This document shows, piece by piece, positions 1 to 8,025 of a stretch of 64,000 nucleotides of DNA. Position 1 is the first letter of the stretch. Each line of letters starts with the position of its first letter. The position numbers and the translations under genes were made by a program. Source of the DNA: an uncultured Eubacteriales bacterium (GTDB lineage: Bacteria > Bacillota > Clostridia > Oscillospirales > QAMX01); NCBI GenBank assembly GCA_934546935.1, contig CAKTEH010000001.1, positions 124,001 to 188,000 of the forward strand, given 5' to 3'. Under the pieces are notes generated by a model. That model was not told the origin of the DNA, did no database searches, and saw nothing but the letters and a program-made list of their open reading frames with translations.

Positions 1-184
1 GGCGCAGGAGATTGCGGATGCCCGTCATGCGGCGGCTATGCTGGGCGGCCGGGTTCTTCAGCCGTATGTCTATGCGATTCCTGGTGAGGACGCCGCACGC
101 TGTATTGTGCTGATTGAAAAGATTGCGCCGGCGCCCGCCGCGTATCCGCGCGCATGGGCGAAAATCAAGTCGAAACCATTATAA
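1..184 (+). CDS. rsmG: 16S rRNA (guanine527-N7)-methyltransferase RsmG, C-terminal fragment
   Basis: Only the last 60 codons lie in the window, read from base 2 to the TAA at 182-184. The tail, with 'RCIVLIEKI' followed by a Pro/Ala stretch and 'YPRAWAKIKSKPL', matches the end of RsmG (GidB), which methylates N7 of G527 in 16S rRNA using S-adenosylmethionine. The AdoMet-binding fold lies outside the window, so the call rests on the tail alone. A strong hairpin terminator overlaps the stop codon, so this is the end of its transcription unit. Confidence 0.75.
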   Translation, partial: AQEIADARHAAAMLGGRVLQPYVYAIPGEDAARCIVLIEKIAPAPAAYPRAWAKIKSKPL

Positions 185-220
185 CAATGTCCGGGCATAA
201 GCGCCCGGACATTGTTTGTC
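184..220 (+). terminator. Rho-independent terminator after rsmG
   Basis: A perfect 13-bp stem (184-196 with 203-215, ACAATGTCCGGGC and its complement) with a 6-base loop is followed by a T-rich stretch. It begins at the last base of the rsmG stop codon. Confidence 0.85.
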
Positions 221-245
221 TGCGGGCAAAATTTTTATGGAAATA

Positions 246-274
246 TGGACAAGAAACGAAAATATATGTATAAT
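246..274 (+). promoter_or_regulatory. Sigma-A-type promoter
   Basis: TGGACA (246-251), a 17-base spacer and TATAAT (269-274). A second candidate is an extended -10, TGaTATACT, at 333-341. Both point into the accessory gene at 374/484. The surrounding 100 bases are markedly AT-rich compared with the rest of the window. Confidence 0.5.
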
Positions 275-373
275 GCACAAATGGCAATAGAAATATTTTG
301 GAAATTTGTATATATTTTTTCTCAAAAATCCATGATATACTAAAAATAAAAGATTATAAAGGGGCGTGGTATT

Positions 374-454
374 GTGAGTGGTTTGAAAAAAGGCCGGAAG
401 GCCGGTGTGCTGCGCTTGCCATTCTTCGCGCTGGGTGTATTGCGCGGTATATGA
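374..454 (+). CDS. Possible 26-residue cationic leader peptide
   Basis: A GTG start at 374, preceded by a GGGG-type Shine-Dalgarno (358-364), opens a 26-codon frame with a basic N-terminus (SGLKKGRKAG) and a hydrophobic C-terminal half. Its TGA (452-454) overlaps an ATG at 451 (ATGA), which is in frame with the long downstream gene. This is the geometry of translational coupling. It could instead be the original N-terminus of the next gene separated by a frameshift. I do not recognise the peptide, and the coding call is tentative. Confidence 0.3.
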   Translation: MSGLKKGRKAGVLRLPFFALGVLRGI

Positions 455-483
455 TTTTCCCGCAATATATTCAGCGTATTCAG

Positions 484-1740
484 ATGAAAGTGTACAATGA
501 CAAGTGTGAGAAAACAAAGCTGAACAGTTTCTTTGTTGCTGTGCTTATGCTCGTGGTTTCCACCTGCGCGTATGCGCCGTCTGAAGGAAATGAAGACACA
601 GCGGTCGGTTATCTTACAGGCCCGGACGGGCGTGTACAGACGGTGGTTGGGAGACTGGCAGATACAAGTCCTCAGGCTTACAGTTTGTTGGGATCGGATT
701 TTAGCCAAACATATGAATTTGTCTTGTATTCGACGCCTGGTGGAGAAATATCAACAGAAGAACCACAAGGAAATGATCCGGGATATGCGTCTCGGGTTAC
801 TTCCACGTTATATTACAGATATTCTTCGGATGACTCGGGCTGTTTATTGACGGGAGCCTCTGTTTCCTGGACAATGCAAGACCCGAAAGCAAGTGTCTCC
901 AGCGCTTATGCAGAATGTCATTGTAATGGTTTGGGCGATAGTAGTTCTCCTGGTCTTGTATATCAGAATAAAACGCTTTCATTAAGTAATAATACAAAGG
1001 CTTCAACAGGATTTGGTACTTATATTTTAATTTCCGGCGGTTATAGTGACCTTGCCGGGATTGGGGCTAACTTTACTATAAATTATTTAATGGGAACGTC
1101 CAGGACTTGGGACTTTACTTTTTCGCAGAGTGTTTTACAGCTGCCGATTAGAAAGGAACTATGTGTGAGAGAAAGTGTTAACTTCAAACGCAAAATTGTG
1201 CGCAGGCTCATCCTTTACGCAGCTATTGCGGCAGTGTGTATCGCACATACGGTCTACTACAAGGCGGTTTATGGTGATTCTTTTTTGGACACGGGGAGTC
1301 TTAGCTTAACAGTCCATATCTATCTGCAGGCCTATGTGACGCGCCCGTTTATGTTGGTACCTGCCCTGGCGGGGGTGGCGACGCTTTTGATCTATTTCAT
1401 TGGGAAGCCGGTTTCCGCGCTCGTGAGAAGGATTTCTTTGGGATTAAGCGTTTTTTATATGCTGTTCTACGTATGTATGGTTTTTTTCGGGGGCGTCAAT
1501 GGATTTACATTGCTGCTTTTCCCCAGCGGCGAGCTGAACAGTCTCCTGAGCATCCCCGTTGGCGCTGGCGTTTTACCCAAAACAGGCACCGGAAGAACTG
1601 TAAAATCCACAGTCCTGCGCCGGGACGGCTATGAAAAGGCCGGGATGCAAAACCAAGCCCTGCAAGCGTACCTGCTTGCAGGGCTTTTATTGGCGCCTTT
1701 AAGTATGGAAAAGAACCCCCCAGTTCTACTGCGGGGGTAA
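484..1740 (+). CDS. Unrecognised exported protein with C-terminal membrane segments, probably degraded at its 3' end
   Basis: I do not recognise this protein. From the ATG at 484 there is a signal-peptide-like start (basic residues, then 'FFVAVLMLVVSTCAYA'). About 200 residues rich in Ser, Thr, Gly and Tyr follow, with beta-type composition. From about base 1163 (GTG preceded by AAAGGAAC) the same frame encodes a basic stretch and three hydrophobic segments ('LILYAAIAAVCIAHTVYY', 'MLVPALAGVATLLIYFIG', 'VFYMLFYVCMVFFGGVNG'). These may be two genes fused in frame. The last ~40 codons run through a perfect terminator hairpin and into the left end of the IS200-like element, so the natural C-terminus is probably lost or frameshifted. 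An earlier start at 451 is possible. Base composition is lower in GC than its neighbours, which suggests acquisition. Confidence 0.45.
   Translation: MKVYNDKCEKTKLNSFFVAVLMLVVSTCAYAPSEGNEDTAVGYLTGPDGRVQTVVGRLADTSPQAYSLLGSDFSQTYEFVLYSTPGGEISTEEPQGNDPGYASRVTSTLYYRYSSDDSGCLLTGASVSWTMQDPKASVSSAYAECHCNGLGDSSSPGLVYQNKTLSLSNNTKASTGFGTYILISGGYSDLAGIGANFTINYLMGTSRTWDFTFSQSVLQLPIRKELCVRESVNFKRKIVRRLILYAAIAAVCIAHTVYYKAVYGDSFLDTGSLSLTVHIYLQAYVTRPFMLVPALAGVATLLIYFIGKPVSALVRRISLGLSVFYMLFYVCMVFFGGVNGFTLLLFPSGELNSLLSIPVGAGVLPKTGTGRTVKSTVLRRDGYEKAGMQNQALQAYLLAGLLLAPLSMEKNPPVLLRG
1659..1692 (+). terminator. Rho-independent terminator inside the 3' end of the accessory frame
   Basis: AGCCCTGCAAGC and its complement GCTTGCAGGGCT form a 12-bp stem around a short loop and are followed by TTTTA. 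The hairpin lies inside the reading frame of the preceding gene, which is why that gene's annotated 3' end is suspect. Confidence 0.75.
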
Positions 1741-1757
1741 AAAGCTTTCGCATGAGG

Positions 1758-1826
1758 AAAACCTCCTGTTGATGTAAGATGGTAAAGGTCTGGCGAGCAG
1801 ATTACCAGGAATCAACAGGAGGTTTT
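1758..1826 (+). repeat. 16-bp perfect inverted repeat sequestering the tnpA ribosome-binding site
   Basis: AAAACCTCCTGTTGAT at 1758-1773 is exactly complementary to 1811-1826, with a 37-base loop. The right arm contains the CAGGAGG Shine-Dalgarno of the TnpA relic. In IS200 elements a leader stem-loop of this kind is known to hide the tnpA ribosome-binding site and to block read-through transcription. The stem is intact although the coding region has decayed. Confidence 0.75.
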
Positions 1827-1831
1827 TAACA

Positions 1832-2227
1832 ATGAAAAAGACGGACGAATGAAATGAGAAGCACGGCGCACGCAAATACAGATGTCAGTACCGTGTAGTA
1901 TTTGCACCAGAATACCGCAGGAAGGAAGCATGCCCAGTCCATATTCATATGCTTATGAGTATTCCGCTGTATTTGAGTTTGGCACAATTTATAAGATTCC
2001 TCAAAGGGAAGAGCAGTCTGATGGTATTCGATAGACATGCGGATTTGAAATACAGGTACGAACCAGGAAATTTTTGGCGCAGAGGATATTACGTGGATAC
2101 CGCAGGACGGAAAAAAGCCATTGCAGAATAGATACGCACCCAACTGGAGGAGGACTACGCCTCAGGCCAAATGCGTCTAAAAGATTATTATGACCCGTTC
2201 ACGGGTGACAAGAATAAAAAGGCATAA
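1832..2227 (+). pseudogene. tnpA: IS200-like transposase TnpA (HUH Y1), inactivated
   Basis: One frame runs from ATG 1832 to TAA 2225-2227 and reads as an IS200 TnpA throughout. It has 'YRCQYRVVFAPEYRRK', an HUH-like 'VHIHMLMSIP', 'FLKGKSSLMVFDRHADLKYR', 'FWRRGYYVD' carrying the expected catalytic tyrosine region, and the C-terminal 'KDYYDPFTGD'. It is broken by TGA at codon 7 and TAG after 'KKAIAE'. About 30 residues normally found between 'YRRK' and the HUH motif are missing without loss of frame. Two nonsense codons plus a deletion mean it is a pseudogene, not a sequencing artefact. Confidence 0.88.
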
Positions 2228-2367
2228 AAACAGGCCGCTTTAGCGGCGGCCTGAGATGGTAATGCGGTGTCAAACTCTCGGTGCCCCTTTTAAGGGTTAA
2301 GCCTGTATTTGCCCCTTCAAGGTGCTACTCTCCAACCACCAGTTTACTGGTGGTTATGATTCTTATT

Positions 2368-2607
2368 CTACTTTACAATATTAAGCAGCAACGTCGTTAC
2401 GCACAGGACAACCGCCAAAACAACGGTGATTTTATTCAGCTTAGCATCCATGGAACTTGCCTTATTTTTTCCGAAGAACGTTTCCGCACCGCCGCCAATG
2501 GCGCCGGACAGCCCGGCACGCTTGCCCTGCTGCATAAGGATCAAAATGGTTACGCCTACTGCGAGAACTACCTGAATCACGCTGAGAATGGTATTCAAAG
2601 TTTCCAT
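2368..2607 (-). CDS. secG: Preprotein translocase subunit SecG
   Basis: 79 residues with the SecG layout: a first membrane helix ('TILSVIQVVLAVGVTILILM'), a Gln/Lys/Gly cytoplasmic loop containing 'GGGAETFFGK', and a second helix ('ITVVLAVVLCVTTLLL'). SecG associates with SecYE and helps the translocation cycle of SecA. The ATG at 2607 is chosen because AAGAGGTG lies about ten bases upstream. An ATG four codons earlier would overlap that site. The stop codon lies a dozen bases from the right-end hairpin of the IS relic, which therefore sits just downstream of secG without disrupting it. Confidence 0.93.
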   Translation of the reverse strand: METLNTILSVIQVVLAVGVTILILMQQGKRAGLSGAIGGGAETFFGKNKASSMDAKLNKITVVLAVVLCVTTLLLNIVK

Positions 2608-2770
2608 TATCGAAAGCACCTCTTGTTAATACATAAGTGAGAGAATTCTAACATAAATAAAAATGACTTGCAAGTGTTTTTTCAAACAATTTTCAGATTT
2701 TCGTTTCTTTTCCCCTATTTCAGAGAAGAACCGAATCCGGACGAAGATCCGATTGTGCCGGAGCCACCGT

Positions 2771-5188
2771 TTAAGCTTCGTCGGTTTGGAGCAGTTTCAT
2801 AAATTTGGAGGCGGTATTGGCCATAACCCGGCGGCGGCCGGCGCGGTCAAATTCGATTGTCAGCAGCATATCGCCGCCCATCGGCGCCATTTCCGTAACG
2901 CGGCCGGTACCGAAGGCCTGATGGGAAACAACAGAGCCAATGCGGTACAGCACCGGCGCTTTTGGCTCAGATGGCTTGCTGACGATGGAATTGGTAAAGC
3001 TTGCGCGCGGCTGATAGGCGGGTTTTCGCCGGTTTGCAGCGGAAGGCCGGGCCAGTGCATCCTCTACGGGTTCTTCCCGGCGCGGATGCACTGGTCCATT
3101 CAGCAGCGCTTCCGGGATTTCCTCAATAAAGCGGGACATGCGGTTATAAGCGGTGCGGCCGAAGATCATGCGTTGGCGCGTACAGCTGAGATAGAGCTGC
3201 TTTTCTGCACGGGTAATGCCGACGTAGCACAGCCGCCGCTCCTCCTCCAATGCGCCGGGGTCGTCGAGCGAACGTGCGCCGGGAAAGATGCCTTCTTCCA
3301 TGCCGCACAGGAATACAACAGGAAACTCCAGCCCTTTGGCCGCATGCAGCGTCATCATTACAACGGCGTCGGCGCCTGCGTCATAGCGGTCGATGTCGGT
3401 AAACAACGCGGTTTCCTCCAGGAAGCCCTCCAGTGATGGGGTATCGTGCGTTCGCACATAATCAACAATATTACTCTTTAACTCCATGACGTTTTCGATC
3501 CGTCCGATGGATTCGGCGTCGCCCTTCTTTTCCAGCACTTCCACATACCTGGTTTTTTCAAGCAGCAGGTCATAAAACTCATCCAGCGGCATCGTTTCCG
3601 ACTGGATGCGCAGCTGCTCGATCATCTGTGCGAACTCCTCCATCGGCGCGGCGGCGCGGTCGAAGCGGTTATAGGAATGTGCGTTGGCAATGACCTCGAA
3701 AAGCGGAACGGAAAATTCCCGCGCCGTTTCCAGCGCCGCCTCCACGCGCTGCGCGCTGATTTTGCGCGGCGGGTTGTTGATGATGCGCCGCAGCCGCAGC
3801 TCGTCGGAATGGTTGACGACAACCCAGAGATAGGAAAGGATATCCCGGATTTCGGCACGGTCGAAGAAGCGCAGGCCGCCGACCATGCGGTAGGGGATGC
3901 CGGAACGCTTAAAAGCGTTTTCAATTGCGTTGGACTGGGCGTTGAGACGGTAAAGCACGGCAAAGTCACGCGGCGTGCGCCCTTTTGCATACTCTGAAAG
4001 GATATGGCTTGCGATATACATGGCTTCTTCCTGCTCATCGCGGGCGTGATAAAAGCCAATCTTTTCCCCCTCCCCGTTTTCTGTCCACAGGTTTTTCCCT
4101 TTGCGGCCTTCATTGTTGGCAATGACGGTATTGGCTGCGTCAAGGATGCGCTGTGTGGAGCGGTAGTTCTGTTCCAGACGTATGGTTTCCAGCGTCGGGA
4201 AATGCCGCTCAAAATTCAGGATGTTGGTTACGTCCGCACCGCGGAAACGGTAAATCGACTGGTCGTCATCGCCGACAACGCAGATATTGGATTCGGGGCC
4301 GGTCAGCAGCCGGGCAAGCTGATCCTGGGCCCGGTTGGTATCCTGATATTCATCAATCATGATGTAGCGGAATTTATTCTGGTAATAGCTGCGGACATCC
4401 TCGTGGTTGGCAAGCAGCGCAACCGTATACAGGATCAAATCGTCGAAATCCAATGCATTGGCCTCTTTCAGCCGGCGCTGGTACTCTGCATAGATCTGCG
4501 CGATTTTGGTCAGCCGGTAGTCGCCATCGTGTTCGCGCGCAAAACGCACAGGAGTTTTCAGCTCATCCTTGGCCCGGCTGATGATGTTGGCGACGGCGCG
4601 GGGGTCGTAGATTTTGTCGTCCAGATTCTGTTCACGGACAATGGCCTTGATAATATTCAAATGTTCCTCGTTGTTGTAGATCGTAAAACTTCGTTCAAAG
4701 CCAAGCCGGTCGATATCCCGCCGCAGGATACGGACGCAGGCGGAATGGAAGGTTGAGGCCCAGATGTCGTGCGCATCTTCCCCAAGTACGCGCTCAAGCC
4801 GGTTTTTCAGTTCTTCAGCGGCTTTATTGGTGAAGGTGATGGCCAGGATGTTCCAGGGTTTAGCTGGATGAACGGCGCACAAAGAACGGATATATTCGAC
4901 GTTTTCGGGTTTTGGATCATCTATGTATTCGGCCAACGCAAGGAGTTCGGTTTCCCCGGCGCCTTCCGGTGCCTCGGAGGCATTGTAGCCGTCGCCATAG
5001 CGGATCAGATTGGCAATTCGGTTAATCAGTACGGTGGTTTTTCCGGAGCCTGCGCCGGCAAGAACTAAAAGAGGCCCCTGTATATGGAAGACCGCTTTTT
5101 TCTGCATGTCGTTGAGACGGACATAATTGTTTTCAATGATTTCCCGCCGCAACGCCGTATATTGTTCGTCAAAAATTTGTTTATTCAA
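2771..5188 (-). CDS. pcrA: ATP-dependent 3'-5' DNA helicase, UvrD/PcrA type
   Basis: 805-residue superfamily 1A helicase acting in nucleotide-excision and replication-fork repair in the cytoplasm. Visible motifs in order are Q-motif 'LNDMQKKAV', Walker A 'GAGSGKT' (about 45-51), 'AITFTNKAAEELK', Walker B 'MIDEYQDTN', 'GDDDQSIYRFRGA', 'LEQNYRST', 'TLHAAKGLEF' and 'CYVGITRAEK'. The C-terminus 'YRIGSVVSHQAFGTGRV' is the Tudor-like domain that binds RNA polymerase in PcrA. Translation starts at TTG (5186-5188), supported by GAGG seven bases upstream. It is transcribed from its own TTGATT/TATAAT promoter. Confidence 0.95.
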   Translation of the reverse strand: MNKQIFDEQYTALRREIIENNYVRLNDMQKKAVFHIQGPLLVLAGAGSGKTTVLINRIANLIRYGDGYNASEAPEGAGETELLALAEYIDDPKPENVEYIRSLCAVHPAKPWNILAITFTNKAAEELKNRLERVLGEDAHDIWASTFHSACVRILRRDIDRLGFERSFTIYNNEEHLNIIKAIVREQNLDDKIYDPRAVANIISRAKDELKTPVRFAREHDGDYRLTKIAQIYAEYQRRLKEANALDFDDLILYTVALLANHEDVRSYYQNKFRYIMIDEYQDTNRAQDQLARLLTGPESNICVVGDDDQSIYRFRGADVTNILNFERHFPTLETIRLEQNYRSTQRILDAANTVIANNEGRKGKNLWTENGEGEKIGFYHARDEQEEAMYIASHILSEYAKGRTPRDFAVLYRLNAQSNAIENAFKRSGIPYRMVGGLRFFDRAEIRDILSYLWVVVNHSDELRLRRIINNPPRKISAQRVEAALETAREFSVPLFEVIANAHSYNRFDRAAAPMEEFAQMIEQLRIQSETMPLDEFYDLLLEKTRYVEVLEKKGDAESIGRIENVMELKSNIVDYVRTHDTPSLEGFLEETALFTDIDRYDAGADAVVMMTLHAAKGLEFPVVFLCGMEEGIFPGARSLDDPGALEEERRLCYVGITRAEKQLYLSCTRQRMIFGRTAYNRMSRFIEEIPEALLNGPVHPRREEPVEDALARPSAANRRKPAYQPRASFTNSIVSKPSEPKAPVLYRIGSVVSHQAFGTGRVTEMAPMGGDMLLTIEFDRAGRRRVMANTASKFMKLLQTDEA

Positions 5189-5235
5189 AGTGCTACCTCG
5201 TAAATCACAGCAATTTTTTAATCTGTTAATAAAAA

Positions 5236-5264
5236 ATTATACCCCTTTTTTGTGGGAAAATCAA
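5236..5264 (-). promoter_or_regulatory. Promoter of pcrA
   Basis: On the minus strand TTGATT (5264-5259), a 17-base spacer and a perfect TATAAT (5241-5236) lie about 45 bases ahead of the TTG start. Confidence 0.75.
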
Positions 5265-5503
5265 TGCCTCCCTCCGGGTCGGACTGAAAAAATGCTTTGT
5301 TGAAGCCGGATACCGCAGCGTATATGTAAAAATATATGTATAACATGAGGGACGGACTTTCCATATGAACGGACTGCTTTGCAGTACGTGTGCGCCGCGA
5401 AAAGTCTCTACAAAACAGGGCTCAACGTTGCGTTGTATTCCACAATTTTTTTAAAATACAACGATGAGTTGAGTAAGATAAGTGCAACTCAACGGTGATT
5501 TGA
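5265..5503. other. Intergenic region without recognised feature
   Basis: Between the divergent promoters of pcrA and the XRE-fusion gene. It is locally AT-rich, with no convincing gene, RNA or repeat seen. Short stretches such as AAAATATATGTATAAC could be further promoter elements. Confidence 0.5.
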
Positions 5504-5532
5504 TTGATTTTTACGAATGTTATGAATATAAT
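5504..5532 (+). promoter_or_regulatory. Promoter of the XRE-'GSGD' fusion gene
   Basis: TTGATT (5504-5509), 17-base spacer, TATAAT (5527-5532). The start codon lies 50 bases downstream behind a GAGG Shine-Dalgarno. Confidence 0.75.
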
Positions 5533-5581
5533 AAAATCGTGATCACAAACAAAACCTGTTTGAAAGTGAGGATAAAAGTTT

Positions 5582-7111
5582 ATGAGTGCAAGAGCGGATA
5601 TTGGAGCGATCGGATTGCGGATCCGGGAAAGAAGAATGGCGATCGGCCTGACGCAGGAAGGGCTGGCAAAAAAACTGGATGTAACCGCGCAGGCGGTAAG
5701 CAAATGGGAAACGGGCGTGGGCTGTCCGGATATTTATGTTCTTCCGGATATTGCGCATGTGTTGGGCGTCAGCGTAGATGAACTGCTGGGTATTCGGGCG
5801 GTAAAGTTGGATGAGGCGGACGCCGCCGCAGAGGCAGTGGAACCTGCGCCGGATGAGAACGCGGAACGGCCTGCTTTTTTTCAGGAAGATACCGACCGTG
5901 TATTTGCCGAGGCGGAAGAATGGGTGGAGGCCAATGCGCCGGAACAGGAGAATCCTGCGGCAGATGTGGAAAAGCAGGAAGGCGATGCTGGTGAAACGGA
6001 CGGGTGGAAACCGGATGAACGGATTTCCGGCTCCGGTAGGCCGGAAAAGGAATTTGAAAGCGGGGATCCGGCCGAGCCGGATCCGCAGTCGGGCCGCGAA
6101 GCAGATGACAAATCAAAAAACTTTCATTTTGATACGGGAAATGTAAAAGTCGATGTAGAGGACCTGCGCCTGGAGTATGCAGCCGAACAGGTGGAGAAAA
6201 AGATCACGGGCATATTCGGGGATTCCAATTTTGGAATGGACCTTTCCCGTTATATCAATTCTGCCGTGCGCTCAGCGATCAATTCGGCAAAGGGTGCGCG
6301 CAGACGCGATACAGGCAACCATGCTATGCACACAAATACATATGCGGCAGATGGTTCCGAGCCCCTGCGCGGATTGGATATAGAAGTTTTTGGAAGCGGG
6401 GAGCTTGTCGTGCATGAGGGGGATTCAGGCGTATGGGATGCCAAAATCACCGCGCCGGATTATATGTTTTCCCGGATTGTATGTCAGGAAGTCGGGGGCA
6501 TACTGTATGTAAAAATTCCTTCAGCATCCCAGTTTGGATATAATGGAAGCAGCCCGAAAGTGCGCGTGGCAATTCATACGGGCTTTACCCTTGGAGAAAG
6601 CTTGAGGCTGGATGTTCGCGGAAGCACGGACACGAAGCTTGAACCGGATTTTGAACGCAGTGAAGTGCATATTGCGGGCTCCGGCGATGTGGAAATGGCC
6701 AATGCCGGGATTTTGGTTTATTCCGTCGCAGGCTCCGGCGACCTGATATTTGCAGATGCACAGGATGCTTCCATTCGGATTTCCGGCTCCGGGGATGCTC
6801 ACGGCAGCTGTCTGAGCGGCCGAACCAGTGTCCGGATTTCCGGCTCCGGGGAGTTCAGCGCAGATGCAGTCAGCGGAACGCTGGAAGCAGTTACCTCAGG
6901 TTCCGGGGATTTCAGCATCAACGAAGGCACGCTGGATAACCTGAAGATCCGGATTTCCGGTTCCGGCGACTTTTATGGGCCCAATCTGGAGGTTGAGGAC
7001 GCGGAAATCCGCATCACAGGCGGCGGGGATACGGTGCTTGGCCGGGTCAGGGGAAAGCTTGTGCAAAATATTTCCAAAAGTGCGACGGTACGTATCCGCC
7101 AGCGTGGATAA
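5582..7111 (+). CDS. XRE-family regulator fused to a repetitive GIN/DUF2807-like beta-solenoid domain
   Basis: 509 residues in three parts. Residues 1-70 are a lambda-repressor-type HTH ('RIRERRMAIGLTQEGLAKKL', 'VSKWETGVGCPDIYVLPDIA'). Residues ~75-180 are acidic, Pro/Glu-rich and probably disordered. Residues ~260-505 carry recurring 'GSGD' motifs (GSGDVEM, GSGDLIF, ISGSGDAHG, SGSGDFSI, ISGSGDFYG, GGGDTVL), typical of the putative auto-transporter adhesin head GIN family. That domain is normally exported, yet no signal peptide or membrane helix is visible here, so the protein should be cytoplasmic. By analogy the solenoid could be a sensor or oligomerisation surface. That role is inference. 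It is monocistronic, with its own promoter and terminator. Confidence 0.8.
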   Translation: MSARADIGAIGLRIRERRMAIGLTQEGLAKKLDVTAQAVSKWETGVGCPDIYVLPDIAHVLGVSVDELLGIRAVKLDEADAAAEAVEPAPDENAERPAFFQEDTDRVFAEAEEWVEANAPEQENPAADVEKQEGDAGETDGWKPDERISGSGRPEKEFESGDPAEPDPQSGREADDKSKNFHFDTGNVKVDVEDLRLEYAAEQVEKKITGIFGDSNFGMDLSRYINSAVRSAINSAKGARRRDTGNHAMHTNTYAADGSEPLRGLDIEVFGSGELVVHEGDSGVWDAKITAPDYMFSRIVCQEVGGILYVKIPSASQFGYNGSSPKVRVAIHTGFTLGESLRLDVRGSTDTKLEPDFERSEVHIAGSGDVEMANAGILVYSVAGSGDLIFADAQDASIRISGSGDAHGSCLSGRTSVRISGSGEFSADAVSGTLEAVTSGSGDFSINEGTLDNLKIRISGSGDFYGPNLEVEDAEIRITGGGDTVLGRVRGKLVQNISKSATVRIRQRG

Positions 7112-7140
7112 TCCTGTGTTGCGGCAGGTTTAGGGAAGAA

Positions 7141-7181
7141 AAAAATCGGGCGGTATGGGATTCCATACCGCCCGATTTTTT
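7141..7181 (+). terminator. Rho-independent terminator
   Basis: AAAAATCGGGCGGTATGG pairs perfectly with its complement across a GATT loop and ends in a T-run. The A-tract on the 5' side would let it work in both directions. Confidence 0.9.
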
Positions 7182-7221
7182 CTGCCTGGCTGTGCGATTT
7201 TCCACTTTATACAAAAAATAC

Positions 7222-7250
7222 TTGCTGTCTGCGCGATAGCAGGATATAAT
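7222..7250 (+). promoter_or_regulatory. Promoter of the tagA-thyX-tmk-mltG operon
   Basis: TTGCTG (7222-7227), 17-base spacer, TATAAT (7245-7250), 31 bases before the first start codon. Confidence 0.7.
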
Positions 7251-7281
7251 AAAAGATGATAAAATTGCAGGGAGTATGTCT

Positions 7282-8025
7282 ATGAAGCGGATAAATGTCC
7301 TTGGGGTGGGGTTTGACCCGGTTACAATGGAGCAGGCGCTTGCGCATCTTAAGCAGGTGCTTGCGTCCGGGAGACGGGAATATGTAGTTACGCCGAACCC
7401 GGAATTTGTATATGCCTGTGACCGCGATCCGTCTTTATATCCGCTGCTGAATGAAGCGGGACTTTGTGTCCCCGATGGAATTGGAATTATCCATGCGGCA
7501 AAGATTTTGGGTACGCCGCTGCCCCAGCGGGTACCGGGAATTGAGCTTGGGGAAGCGCTGCTTGCCTGGGCGTCAGAGCATGGGTATGGTGTGTTCCTCC
7601 TGGGTGCAAAACCGGGTGTGGCGGCGGCGGCTGCGGCGAAGCTCCGGGAAAGATATCCTGCGCTGCATATTGCCGGAACGCATGATGGGTACTTTACGGA
7701 CGACACACCCGTCGTGGCAGAGATTGCTGCATCCGGCGCGCAGATTGCGCTGGTATGCATGGGCTTTCCCCGCCAGGAACAGTTTATGGCGCGCAACCTT
7801 ACGGCTTCTGGTGTGAATCTGATGTTGGGGCTTGGCGGCTCTCTGGATGTGTTTGCCGGGAATGTGCGCCGTGCACCGGAATTTTTCCAAAAAGCGGGGC
7901 TTGAATGGTTTTACAGGCTGCTTAAGGAACCTTCCCGTTTTGGCCGTATGATGAAACTGCCGGCATTTTTGTGGAAAGTGGCTTGGAGCAAATGGAGAAA
8001 ACCGGAGGAAAGAGTGGAAAAATGA
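7282..8025 (+). CDS. tagA: WecG/TagA/CpsF-family glycosyltransferase
   Basis: 247-residue GT26-family protein. Family hallmarks are 'VVTPNPEFVYACDRDP', 'CVPDGIGIIHAAKILG', 'FLLGAKPGVAAAAAAKLRERYP', 'ALVCMGFPRQEQFMA' and 'LGLGGSLDVFAGNVRRAP'. TagA transfers N-acetylmannosamine to undecaprenyl-diphospho-GlcNAc at the inner membrane face in teichoic-acid linkage-unit synthesis. Paralogues serve capsule or other glycans. No other teichoic acid genes are near, so the exact substrate is open. The ATG at 7282 is preferred because GGGAG lies seven bases upstream. The ATG at 7276 would be too close. The stop overlaps the thyX start (ATGA). Confidence 0.85.
   Translation: MKRINVLGVGFDPVTMEQALAHLKQVLASGRREYVVTPNPEFVYACDRDPSLYPLLNEAGLCVPDGIGIIHAAKILGTPLPQRVPGIELGEALLAWASEHGYGVFLLGAKPGVAAAAAAKLRERYPALHIAGTHDGYFTDDTPVVAEIAASGAQIALVCMGFPRQEQFMARNLTASGVNLMLGLGGSLDVFAGNVRRAPEFFQKAGLEWFYRLLKEPSRFGRMMKLPAFLWKVAWSKWRKPEERVEK

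Larger units (their letters stand above)
1711..2358 (+). mobile_element. Degenerate IS200/IS605-family insertion element (tnpA-only type)
   Basis: The element holds a TnpA relic between structured ends. A left subterminal hairpin (CCCCCAGT with ACTGcGGGGG, 1715-1737) and a right-end hairpin (AACCACCAG-TTTA-CTGGTGGTT, 2334-2355) flank it. A further GC-rich hairpin sits at about 2231-2254 (CAGGCCGC with GCGGCCTG). This family moves as single-stranded DNA and uses such hairpins instead of terminal inverted repeats. The exact ends cannot be fixed by eye. The right hairpin lies only about 12 bases from the secG stop codon. The transposase is dead, so the copy is immobile unless helped in trans. 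Confidence 0.75.

Noticed and set aside
2720..2770. Gly/Ser-rich frame just after the pcrA stop on the minus strand
   Set aside because: It reads GGSGTIGSSSG-like but is out of frame with pcrA and has no start. Probably chance or a lost tail.
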